DNA of 64,000 nucleotides from Tomocerus qinae (lineage: Eukaryota; Arthropoda; Collembola; Entomobryomorpha; Tomoceridae): contig CM034546.1 of NCBI GenBank assembly GCA_020055645.1, positions 1,426,001 through 1,490,000 on the forward strand. The letters are read 5' to 3'. This document shows positions 32,729 through 42,538 of the stretch, in pieces. Numbering within the stretch: the stretch's first letter is position 1; each line of letters opens with the position of its first letter. The notes under the pieces were generated by a model. It was not told the DNA's origin. It saw only the letters and a list, made by a program, of their open reading frames with translations, and did not search any database. The translations under genes and the position numbers were made by a program.

Positions 32729-32876
32729 CGCCATCAGCACGAAAAGCTCTACGGTCAGCAATATTAAAATTTCTGACAAACCACACCGAGCTACGTTTTC
32801 AGAAAACACCGGACAACTTTTCTGAACCATTAGGGGAGGACGGTTAAGGATCATCCCGCAGCAGTCCAAGAAGAAG

Positions 32877-35114
32877 ATGCAGCCGAAAGAAAAAGACGAC
32901 CAATCCCTGGAGGCCGGTAGAGACATATGGGTCGTAAATTTTGAATGCCATCGTCATGTCTGCAATAACAAGTCTCTATTCATCGAGGGAACGGAGAAGC
33001 CCACATCAACCATACTAACTCTTAAGGAGGGGACCCAAGTAAATTCTACATTGGCAGGGGACGTCTGTTTGCTGGCACTTGGACCGGAGAAGTTTGAACA
33101 ACGGATTCTCCGAGAGGTACAGTACATCCCATGGTCACTAAATTACATTTCGAAGACGGCATTAAATTATCATGGATACAGCCTAAATTGCGAAGACAAG
33201 AAAATCAAGTTTTTGACGCAGAAAGGGGTAACAGCGTTTCAGGCGACAAATAACAACCGAGGACTAGCGGTTGTTGCAGCACGGAACATGCGAGAGGCCA
33301 CTCGCAATCGTTGGCACGAGAGGCTCGGACACCAGAAATATGGACTAATCAAGATGGCCCTGGAGAGGAAAGCAGTATATCTGGAGTCAGATCACGCCCT
33401 GGAGGAGGAGTTCCACTGCCAGATTTGTGTCCAGAGGAGCCGCCAACTAACTCTGCCGGAAGAAGATACACAGCATCACTACCTGGAAGAAGGGAGCCTG
33501 TATGCAGAGGTGCTGACCACAGACGTAATAAGCAGAAACGGAGAATTCCATGCCCTATTCATCCGAGAGGGGAGTACTAATTACATCGAAGTGAGGTTCC
33601 TGGCGACAAGAAAAATTAAGAAAATCATTGAACAACTCACCACAGCCGTAGAAAAATGCCTGACAGTAAGAGGGAAGAAGATAAACCGTGTAGTGACGAC
33701 ATTTACTATCAACGACGATACCTGGGATACTTTCGTTGCGGGAAAAGAGATCAAGTACGCCAGTGGAAGCAAGCCGGACAGAGTGATGACCAACTCTGTA
33801 CTACGAATGGCTTGGAGCATGCTAACAGAAGCAGGGATTAATGAAAAATTCTGGACGGACGCAATCAAACACGCCGTATACCTGCACAATGGGACCATCC
33901 CGTTCGGGGGAAGCGTTAGGACCCCCGTGGACCGTAGAACCGGACACACAGTAAACATCTCTCAATTGAAAATATTCGGCAGCGAGGTCCAGATGTGCAA
34001 ACGGGATAATAGAGGACGACTAACAGGGACATTCATCCAGGGGATCTATTTGGGGACACAAGATCGGAAAAATATCGTATGGGACAACGGAGACAAGCAA
34101 GTGGTTCTGGCGAAACACATTTACAGCTACGAGAGCAAAATCATCCCGTACCAGACCCCAAACAAAAACAATCGGGCGTTTCCTACCTTCAGAGAGTGGA
34201 TGCGGATCACCGAAAAACCAGGTTCGAATAAAAATTCTAAGAAATTAACTAACATGTATGACTTGCTGCTAGAGGGAATAAGCAGTAAACCAGGACCAGC
34301 AACTGAGGTTGCCAAAGAGGCTCTTAAGGAAGCAGTCCCGCGGAAGAAGAAAGTCAAGGCAAGTGTCGGAGCAGCTGTTAGACCTCCACAGGGAGTGGAC
34401 GACCGTGCGGTAGCAGGCAGGACAAGTGTCGGAGCAGCTGTTAGACCTCCACAGGAAGTGGATGACTGGCGAGCAGGAGCAGCCAAAACCGGGGACAAAG
34501 GCAAGAGCAGCGTTGCAGGGAGCAGCGGTTCAGATATGGACATCCTGGATATTTCATCAGAGCAGCCATCGCTCTGGAGTGAAGAAGCGGAAGAACACTG
34601 GGAAAAACTACATGGCATCCGGAATAGCAATCAAGGAGGAAAAGATAAAAAGAACAAGAAGAAAGAGGACCGGGTTCGTCCTCCGCCCACTGAGTCGAAG
34701 ACTACCAAACCGATCAAGAAAGAATTAGAAGAGATTACCTCTACCCTGAATAAAACGCGTGTCGACCAACCTAAGAAGCGATCCAGAAATAGGTCCAGGT
34801 ACAACAAGACCAACCCTGCAGGCATGACAGGAAAGGATTTTCTAAGCACGGAGGCAGAAGAAGCCGAGGCAGACGACCCAACAACTGAGCCGACTACATC
34901 CATCGAGGAGGAATGTGAAGCAGCGCATGCAGCCGTGAAAGAGGAGAGACGGCATTACAAGAAAGAGCTGTTCAAGAAGCTCTTTGGTTTCGATCAACCA
35001 GAATACATGCAGCCACACACAGAAAAGTGTGAAAATGGATATGAAGACAACTTCACCTGGGTCTGCACGTGCTTTCCTTCAGTTAATATTGAAGAACCTT
35101 ATGTACCCTTATAA
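32877..35114 (+). CDS. Copia-type polyprotein fragment with degenerate catalytic sites
   Basis: 745 residues, uninterrupted. Residues about 18-40 align with a copia protease start (WVVNFECHRHVCNNKSLF), but the catalytic D-S/T-G triad is replaced by N-F-E. Residues about 140-190 are a GAG-pre-integrase zinc motif (WHERLGH...CQICVQ). The integrase-like part (about 205-350) keeps the first Asp (TTDVIS) and the C-terminal FWTDAIKHAVYLHN segment. The second Asp region and the third catalytic Glu are not recognisable (KPDRVMTNSVLRMAWSML). Then come an SH3-like/chromodomain-proximal region and a basic, low-complexity tail with a 21-residue repeat (SVGAAVRPPQ.VDD, twice). The ORF is intact although its enzymes appear dead. 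Possible roles, such as packaging or protein-binding, are inference. Confidence 0.85.
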   Translation: MQPKEKDDQSLEAGRDIWVVNFECHRHVCNNKSLFIEGTEKPTSTILTLKEGTQVNSTLAGDVCLLALGPEKFEQRILREVQYIPWSLNYISKTALNYHGYSLNCEDKKIKFLTQKGVTAFQATNNNRGLAVVAARNMREATRNRWHERLGHQKYGLIKMALERKAVYLESDHALEEEFHCQICVQRSRQLTLPEEDTQHHYLEEGSLYAEVLTTDVISRNGEFHALFIREGSTNYIEVRFLATRKIKKIIEQLTTAVEKCLTVRGKKINRVVTTFTINDDTWDTFVAGKEIKYASGSKPDRVMTNSVLRMAWSMLTEAGINEKFWTDAIKHAVYLHNGTIPFGGSVRTPVDRRTGHTVNISQLKIFGSEVQMCKRDNRGRLTGTFIQGIYLGTQDRKNIVWDNGDKQVVLAKHIYSYESKIIPYQTPNKNNRAFPTFREWMRITEKPGSNKNSKKLTNMYDLLLEGISSKPGPATEVAKEALKEAVPRKKKVKASVGAAVRPPQGVDDRAVAGRTSVGAAVRPPQEVDDWRAGAAKTGDKGKSSVAGSSGSDMDILDISSEQPSLWSEEAEEHWEKLHGIRNSNQGGKDKKNKKKEDRVRPPPTESKTTKPIKKELEEITSTLNKTRVDQPKKRSRNRSRYNKTNPAGMTGKDFLSTEAEEAEADDPTTEPTTSIEEECEAAHAAVKEERRHYKKELFKKLFGFDQPEYMQPHTEKCENGYEDNFTWVCTCFPSVNIEEPYVPL
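34357..34483 (+). repeat. 63-bp tandem duplication within the polyprotein ORF
   Basis: Two in-frame copies encode SVGAAVRPPQGVDD and SVGAAVRPPQEVDD. They are nearly identical at the DNA level (AGTGTCGGAGCAGCTGTTAG). Confidence 0.85.
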
Positions 35115-35159
35115 GTAGGTAGATACTTGATACAGGTACTATATACATATTAAGGAGGA

Positions 35160-35547
35160 TGTTAAAGTAAATAATATGTTATAGGTACGTATTGACCAAG
35201 AAATACTAGTGTAAGAATGTTGCTGAATGAGCAACCTACTATTCTGTTATTATTAAGTATGTAAGTACCTATATTGTTATGATTGGAATTAGCTTAGTTG
35301 ACACTTACTATTGCATTAGAGTTTATTACTTTTATTGGTGACTAATGCCGACAAATATCTATGCTAAGAATTCCTGTTCACCTTCGTACTAGAAATTGTT
35401 TTGATCTTTGTTATTGATTCTCTTTAGTATAAATACCTGTAAACTTGAGTTAATAAACCAGACTTTATTTGAGCTTCCTCTTGAACTCATCTAAATATCT
35501 CTACCTTTCTTTATGCCCACTTGGCAAGCCGAACCCTTCATCCTTTA
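35160..35547 (+). repeat. Right LTR of copia-like element
   Basis: 388 bp, apparently identical to the left LTR, and followed by the CGGTT duplication. Confidence 0.9.
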
Positions 35548-36028
35548 CGGTTAGAATCTGTTGTTAAGCGACATTTTGAAAGATACGTATTGTATTCCAA
35601 TTTAGTAGGAAGTAATAAAAATTGATTCATGTTCTTGAATAAATATACTTTTCCTAGTCATTTACCTAGACTCTTAAGATTTTGTGGTTTAAAGAATTAA
35701 CTCGTCCAACGTGAAGTAACGTAAAGTCAAAAGAAATTCAAAAACTGAAGTTTGTATCTTAAACAAAAGACATTGGCTTTCAACTGTCGATCATTATATC
35801 GATTAGATCGATTGCTATAATATAAAGCTTTATTAGTCCTATCTAAAATTATATCACACATAATATGCTTGTACATGGAAAGAATATTCCAAGACAGTTC
35901 AGAAAGCTCGATTCCTGTTCCATGAACATGACGTAGCTTTTGCGTGGCATTCTTTCATTATTCATAGCCTCGTGTACCGTGAAAGTTTTATTTGTTAAGA
36001 AAACAGTTTTTTATGTTGATATATTCAT

Positions 36029-37016
36029 TAGGGCTTGTAAACCCGGTTCTGGACGGTTCTGAAAACCGGGTAAAAACCCGGGTTTCGGGTACCCGGTAAC
36101 CGGGTTTTGTCATTGACCAACCCGGGTTTTCACTAATTAAACACTAAATTCAGATATTAGGTTTTATGCGTGTTTCAAATATTAAAACTGGAAATAATAT
36201 CAAAAAATATATTCTTTTAGTAAGTAGCGCATCGTCAAATTAAATTTCTCATTGTGTGCAACAGAAACGTTTTATATCAGACCTCAACGACTTTGAATTT
36301 TGTTAGATAGCAAAAATTGTAAAATAATCCATTCACTTAATTTTACACTTACAGTTTTTCGAAATTATTTAGGTAACTAATATAAGCGTACCTTAAATTT
36401 GGGCATTCGAAGGCACGCCCACACTTACATTGTCCAGATTGATTAAAAATCTAATGAGTTAGCCATGATAAGTCACTAGGAAAACATATATTATGTTCCA
36501 TTACACCCTATCTTTATATAAACTGACTGAAAATACTGAAATCAAGGTTTCGACTGGGAAATACCACTAACGGGAAGTTTCCCATTTCCCACTGGGAAAT
36601 GTGGGTATCAAAATGGAGTGGGAAATGGGAAGTGTGGGAAATAGTGGGAAATAGAGCCAAAATAGCGCTAAAATTCAAAATTTTTGGCTTTATTTCCCAT
36701 ATTTCCCACTTATTCCCACTATTTCCCATTTACCACAATTTCCCGCATTTCCCGGACGTCCAACAAAGTGGGGTGGGAAATGGGAATATTCGCAACTCTG
36801 ACTGAAATTGATGACTAATGTGACGTCTGAAGTATTTCATAAAAAAAGATTGTGTTTAGTTAAAAAATATCATTCAAAATTTGCGGTGTACATCATAATT
36901 ACACGTAAAAAAATAAACATGTTCAAAACCCGGTTCCGAACCCGGTTCTGAGCCTTCAAAACCCGGTTTTACCCGAAACCCGGGTTTTGAATTTCCGTCC
37001 GGGTTTACAAGCCCTA
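36029..37016. mobile_element. hAT-like MITE with CCCGGTTT subrepeats, 8-bp TSD, nested insert
   Basis: It begins TAGGGCTTGTAAACCCGG and ends with the complement. Perfect 8-bp duplication ATATTCAT (36021-36028 and 37017-37024). Subterminal AACCCGG/CCGGGTTT repeats lie in both arms. An internal block at about 36540-36800 made of TTTCCCA/TGGGAAA repeats in both orientations looks like a second, nested element. No transposase. Confidence 0.92.
36545..36800. repeat. Nested TGGGAAA/TTTCCCA inverted-repeat block
   Basis: Many copies of GGGAAATGGGA and TTTCCCACTT in both directions. They produce overlapping open frames on both strands that should not be taken as genes. Confidence 0.7.
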
Positions 37017-37380
37017 ATATTCATACTACCAAAATGGTAACCTTTTTCCTATGCCTTGGTAATTTTTAGAAAGTGCTGACAAAAATTAAAATAAGATTGA
37101 ATTTGATTGAAGGTGATTGAGGCCAACAATTGTTGCCGGTTAAAATGAACTATCGGGTGAACAATTAAAACAAAACACTGGCAAATGATTGTGTACCATC
37201 CATAAACCCACACAAAGTAACTTTTTAGCGCTTGATGGTGCTTACTGCCGGTGTATTTTGACTTCGTCGCTGTTGACAACTAGACATTGGTTATTACATG
37301 TCTGCTGAGTAAAAATGATGACTTTTTGCCTCTCTCTCACACTTATTAGTTACACATTTAGTTCTGGACAGTAAAACAAA

Positions 37381-39381
37381 ATGAATTTCAAAAGCCTTTA
37401 CAATTTATTCTCTTTAATTTTGGTCTTGTCTGTTCTTAAAGCGACAAACGGCATTCGAAATTTGTCATTTTACAAAAATTGCGATTTCAATTTGGTCATA
37501 TTTAACACATCTGTCTGGGAAACAACGTTTTTATTGTCGAATCAAAATTCACAGCCATGGACGGTGGCTTCATTTGACTACGATCAAAATGTCTTCGGGA
37601 GAGATGATGTAGAACCTCGGGATTTGTCTAACAATTTGTGCAATGTCAACATTCTTATGGAGCCAGATATCTCAATTCCGCTATTAATAAAGGGATTTTT
37701 TGGAAAAGAGGTCAATCGACCGACTTCTTATTTCATAATTGTCTTCGAAAGGAAAAAGTTTGAAATCAACAATCAAGAATGGCAATCAAACCTCAGATTC
37801 GAATTGGTCAGCCCTCTTTTTATATTAGTTGTTGACAATGCGACTCATCATTCGGTGATGACTGGACATTTATACAAACAAAAAAGATTTGTGGCAGATA
37901 TAGAAATAGAGGATGAAGATTGGGAAAGAGTTTGGTACTCTGTAAATGGAAATCTGCATGGCACAAAGGTTGGAGGGATTTCTGTTGGGGTTTCTTTCTA
38001 CCACGCTGCAACATGGCCCCAATGCAAATGGTCCATTTATTTTGTTACGAAAATAAATATAGTATACTGTTACGATACTTTCAGATCTGTGGAAATAATG
38101 GCCGACAGATTAAATTTCACTTTAATTTATGCAAAGCATGAAAACCTTTTAAAGCCGAAACAACTTTCTGGACAAATTTACTTGTCTGGATATTATTACA
38201 AGATTTCTTATTTTTCGTATAAAACTACTTTCATTGAATACCTTGAAGAGACGATTCCATATTACTGCGAGGCCTCTCCGAATTTCCACGACGTTCCTCT
38301 GTCGGTGCTAATACAGAATACATTTGATGAATATTGCTGGCTTCTCATCTTCTCTCTTTTCCCACTGTCATTTTTAGTTTTATCTTTCGGGTCGACGAAT
38401 TCCTCCCCAGCTAAGAAACTAGATTGGATTTGGATCTCCTTGGCAGCTGTTCTTTTAGATCAGGGAGTTGTCTATAACAGAAAAAGGAGTCTGTTCGTGG
38501 TAGTAGCAACCACGGGATTTGCAATCACCACTCTCTATGCAACTTGGATAACTAGCGAAATCATTGCACCCCCAGACAAGAAAATATTTCAGGATTTCAA
38601 GGACCTCGTTGAAAATAACTATAAACTTTTGTGGCAGAGAGAACTTCGAATTGGAGTTGATGACAATAGAACTGAATTGTTCATTAACTATAATATATTG
38701 GAAAAGATGAATTCAAGTGTTTATATTTATGACTGGGAGATAGAAAAGCCGAAGGTTCGAGACCTGAGCGACATCGCTAATAATCTGATGACCAACTATT
38801 CCCTGAAACTATTTTATATTGCTCTCAAACAATTTGGGCAGCATGTCGTGCCAATGATATCAAAAGAAACAGCAACTAGTGGACAATGCACGACCACCAA
38901 AGAAATTGCAGACACAAAGCCTTATTCTTACATATTTTATGGCTGCTACCGTCACAACTTCCAAGCATATTTTCAAAAGATGCAGGAGACAGGATTTCTA
39001 ACTATTTGGAAGGACCAAGAGGAAGATAGAACGTACCTGTCTGCTAAAAAACTCAATTCACAGATGGAATATGACGACAGTCGACCTGTGGGAATCAACT
39101 TAGGAATGAAAATTCATACCATTTTGATTTTATGTGGCTATTTGTTTGTAGAAAATTTTGTGATATTTTATATGGAACTCATTTACGATGAATTCATTCT
39201 TTTTCTCTCCACAACTGTTTCCAAATGTTCTTACCCGTTTCAAATAGCCACAAACAAGCTCAGATATTTAGGCACAAATCTGTACACATTCTGCCAGGAG
39301 AAGATACATTGTCCTAACTGTAAAAGAATATTTGAAAGGATTCGACCAAAATCACTGAGAATTAATGTTGATTCTTACTAA
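37381..39381 (+). CDS. Ionotropic receptor-like (IR) chemoreceptor, intact
   Basis: A single-exon 666-residue protein with the divergent-IR layout. Signal peptide 1-24 (SLILVLSVLKATNG). Extracellular region about 25-310, including LSFYKNCDFNL and NQNSQPWTVAS. First membrane helix near 316-335 (YCWLLIFSLFPLSFLVLSFG). Pore-like segment KLDWIWISLAAVLLDQG. Helix FVVVATTGFAITTLYATW followed by ITSEIIAPPDKKIFQDFKDL, as in the M3/S2 junction of IRs. C-terminal helix near 580 (ILILCGYLFVENFVIFYMEL). IRs are variant glutamate-receptor cation channels of chemosensory neurons, and divergent members are often gustatory. I do not see a conserved glutamate-binding Arg/Asp pair. A truncated copy (26692) and a decayed copy (48865-50796) are nearby. 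Poly(A) signal at 39471-39476. Confidence 0.82.
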   Translation: MNFKSLYNLFSLILVLSVLKATNGIRNLSFYKNCDFNLVIFNTSVWETTFLLSNQNSQPWTVASFDYDQNVFGRDDVEPRDLSNNLCNVNILMEPDISIPLLIKGFFGKEVNRPTSYFIIVFERKKFEINNQEWQSNLRFELVSPLFILVVDNATHHSVMTGHLYKQKRFVADIEIEDEDWERVWYSVNGNLHGTKVGGISVGVSFYHAATWPQCKWSIYFVTKINIVYCYDTFRSVEIMADRLNFTLIYAKHENLLKPKQLSGQIYLSGYYYKISYFSYKTTFIEYLEETIPYYCEASPNFHDVPLSVLIQNTFDEYCWLLIFSLFPLSFLVLSFGSTNSSPAKKLDWIWISLAAVLLDQGVVYNRKRSLFVVVATTGFAITTLYATWITSEIIAPPDKKIFQDFKDLVENNYKLLWQRELRIGVDDNRTELFINYNILEKMNSSVYIYDWEIEKPKVRDLSDIANNLMTNYSLKLFYIALKQFGQHVVPMISKETATSGQCTTTKEIADTKPYSYIFYGCYRHNFQAYFQKMQETGFLTIWKDQEEDRTYLSAKKLNSQMEYDDSRPVGINLGMKIHTILILCGYLFVENFVIFYMELIYDEFILFLSTTVSKCSYPFQIATNKLRYLGTNLYTFCQEKIHCPNCKRIFERIRPKSLRINVDSY

Positions 39382-40624
39382 AAATAGAATCAGTCAGAGC
39401 TTTACTTCGAATCCGCCAGTTTATACATTATCTTAAACTTACAGGTAATCAAATTACAAGAGTTGAATGCAATAAATTACATGTATGCAATAACATTTTT
39501 AATATTTGCTCATTTGCATATTTTTCATATTTAATTATAACCTGATTATCCGTACAATTTTGAATCTAACTGTTTCAGTTTCATAGTATCTTATTCTTTA
39601 TTCAAAGACAAAACATTATAATCGGTAGGTCAATATTAAAACGGATGTTTTTGAAATAAAGTAAACAATATTATTGGCTTCAATTTCGACTCTCCAACAT
39701 TTATTAATTTTGACGTGGCATGTATTTCGTGAGTGACATCGACTTAGATAATTGTGTGAACCATTACAATCATTCATAAATCTTGTTTGTTGCTTCTCAT
39801 TTATTGCAATAATTTTATTCTATAAAAAGGGAAATAGGTTTGCAAAGAGTTCAGAAAAATTTAAAGGTTATAGTTTAAAAAAATTAATGGTGGTAAATTA
39901 AATATAACAGATTTAGTACGAAGTACAACCAACGAAACTCAAAAATATTATTCATTTAAGATGTGGTCGGGCATGAGTATTCAAATCCACTCCACCTTAG
40001 AGTAGGTAAATTATTCGACATTCTTTCTCACTACATATACGTGGGATTTACCGCTGAGGACAACTCCATTTAAATCCATTTATTGATTCGACTTAGAAGG
40101 ATAGTGGTCATTGCCACACTCTATACTGGTGAGCTCCATTTGTAGAGTACAATATTCAAACAGTTGATTTTAAACATAACAGGAAAATAAAAACAACCGT
40201 ATTGAAACAATGGCCTATTTATTATTATTTATTAACTGAGCTTTTTCAAAAAGTAGAATATTTTAACAGGTACTCGAAATACATCTAAAATTCTTCTCAA
40301 AATTCCGAATCTATTTGGAAAAACGATTCTACAGCAACATTAACCAGAAACGAAAATATTTTTGTTGACACAAGAGTAAATAAGTTATACTTTCAGCTCT
40401 GGCATGAAATTGACCCAATCCAATCCAACCCGAATTACTGTGTCTGTCTTATATATATAAATACAGTATATTCAAAACCCACTCCGTCCAACAATTACTC
40501 ATCCCTATGATAATGACAAATGCGGCCTAAATTCGTATTCCCCGATGCAAGTAGTCACACAATTATTATGCATAAAAATACATTAAAAATAAAGTGATTC
40601 GCAGAATATTTTGCTTCAAAATTT
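39382..40624. other. Intergenic
   Basis: AT-rich. The motif GGCATGAGTATTCAAATCCACTCCACCT (near 39972) also occurs near 31111, so a short dispersed repeat is present. No gene seen. Confidence 0.45.
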
Positions 40625-41278
40625 ATGCATGCACGTATCCGGGAATTTATTCTTGTAAAGGATATATCTTCAGAAGATACCCGATCAAGTTTCTGGACTA
40701 GTATTCTTCGTATTTGCTTTGAAGAACACAATAGCGTTATCAGAATGTTCGTCAATGAAATGATAGAACGTGACAGGGAATTGCTCGCTAATTTAAGATC
40801 CCTTTACTGCTCTTATTATTACAAGTACAAGAATAGGGACACTGATATGATTAAAAAGTTCTCAAAACTTGATTTAAATATACAATTCTTTTATCCTGTT
40901 ATGACCTACAAAAGCTGCTTACAAGTAGCAGAAAACGAGAAAAGATATGGGTTATTAGAGCTTTACCTCAACTTGTTCGGCATTCACCCAAACGATTACG
41001 ACATTTTGTTTTCAAAGTTGTTTGAAGATCCGAAATTTAACATAAGGATTCGTACATTTTTGGCGTTTTTTAGGAGCTTCAAGCAATGCATTGCAAACAA
41101 TTTTTATCAGTCATACAATGAACATACTTTCAAAGAAAAGTTCGTAAACCGATACATTAGACAGTATAGGAATGATGAACATTTACAAGCCAAGGCTAAT
41201 AGATGGTGGAGCGAAATAAATAATGCTATAAAGGTGGATATTCTCATCTCGCTAATGAGTTTCTGTTTGCTATAAATC
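40625..41278 (+). CDS. Hypothetical protein, 216 aa, intronless
   Basis: An open frame from MHARIREFILVKD to LISLMSFCLL, rich in charged and aromatic residues and probably all-helical. No domain recognised. Shortly before its stop, a second frame (+1) continues as YSHLANEFLFAINQYDEEIL to PVTE (stop near 41363) with a coherent acidic tail. The true C-terminus may therefore be in that frame after a frameshift or short intron near 41230. It lies between IR and GR genes, but nothing links it to them. The first ATG in the frame was taken as the start. Confidence 0.4.
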
Positions 41279-41363
41279 AATATGATGAAGAGATTTTGTT
41301 TCAAGATATAGATTGCACTAAAACTGAAGATGAAGATTCTCGGATCTGTCCCGTTACAGAGTA

Positions 41364-42538
41364 GTCAGAGTGAATAGTAGGTTATAATTCATTTTAGCCA
41401 GCCGACGAATGTCAGCTCTTCCTAAAATTCGTTTACAGTAATTTTACTGTTTTATAATTATATATCAATATCACCTAAATATATAATGTCAACTTTAAAA
41501 AAATATCCTCGGCGTTTGTCTGATTTCTTTGAACTTAGAGCAATAATACATACTTAAGTTTAAAAAATGTTAATTTTATTACTCTTGAGTTTTTGTTTAT
41601 TCTAATAATCAAAATTACTACCTACTTTATGTCTCTAGGTACTACAGTTCTTATGTTATAGTTATAATGATATAATTGTCCATAATGCCTACACGAGTTA
41701 ATCTAAACGGAAATAATAAATGAGAATGATTGTTAACAAATATTAATCTATTTTATTGAAACGCACAAACTGGTTTTTAATATATCGCATAGTAGCAAAC
41801 TGGTTTAAAGCCAGTAAATTATACATGTTCAGCTCTAATTTTGTAGTATAAAAGCTATCTTGTTCAGCTCTCAGCACTAAGTCGACCTTCATGATTTGAA
41901 TATTAATAATTATGTATGTCACCACTCATATACTCTAAGTCTAACTCAGTCTGGTTGTTCTATTCTAGTTATATTTAATTTGTCACTTATTTTATTTGTA
42001 CAATAAAACTGATCCAATTTGAGGAGAGGCAGTAATTCGCAACTGTGCTCCCAAATTTCAACTATAGAAAAGCTAGTTAAGTGTGGGATTATGCCATTTG
42101 TCTGAAAGAACGTTTTTGGTGAGACATTTATAAATTGTAGATATGTCATTCATAAGGAATAAAGAAAGTGATAACTAATGTGCACATATTAGCTCCAATT
42201 TTACATATTTTTGTAATGGAATTATGTTTGCTGTTGATACTATATGTGTCAATGACCCATTATTATTATTATTATTGCTCTGAATTTACTTAAATTAAGT
42301 ACATAATAGTATCAAGAAATTGAAAATATAATTATCTGTCAAATTTAATGGATGTGGGCAAGTTCAAATGACATTTATTGGCATATCTCAATTTTTCGTG
42401 CATTATCATTAACAAATTAGAAAAAAATAGTTGATACTTTGCAAACATCCTAAACAACAGTATTTCAGTAGTTTTTCTTAAAAATAAACATTTTCTCTAC
42501 TTATCATTGCTAAGATCAAAGAATTCTCATCTTAAATT
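41364..42538. other. Intergenic
   Basis: AT-rich with a short (ATT)n tract at about 42260-42278. No gene recognised. Confidence 0.45.

Larger units (their letters stand above)
32341..35547 (+). mobile_element. Copia-like LTR retrotransposon, non-autonomous, recent
   Basis: Two 388-bp LTRs (32341-32728 and 35160-35547) begin TGTTAAAG and appear identical base for base. They are flanked by the 5-bp duplication CGGTT (32336-32340 and 35548-35552). A polypurine tract (AAGGAGGA) precedes the right LTR. The 2.4-kb interior has one intact 745-aa ORF with copia GAG-pre-integrase and integrase-like regions, but no reverse transcriptase, no RNase H and no gag zinc knuckle. Identical LTRs imply a recent insertion, so it must have been mobilised in trans. 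A primer-binding site was not convincingly identified. Confidence 0.92.

Noticed and set aside
32650-32847. 65-codon ORF across the left LTR boundary as gag
   Set aside because: It begins inside the LTR, has no gag motif and stops before the main ORF.
36514-36805. Overlapping open frames on both strands (WEIWEI/ISHTSHFP repeats)
   Set aside because: Products of the TGGGAAA/TTTCCCA repeat block in a MITE.
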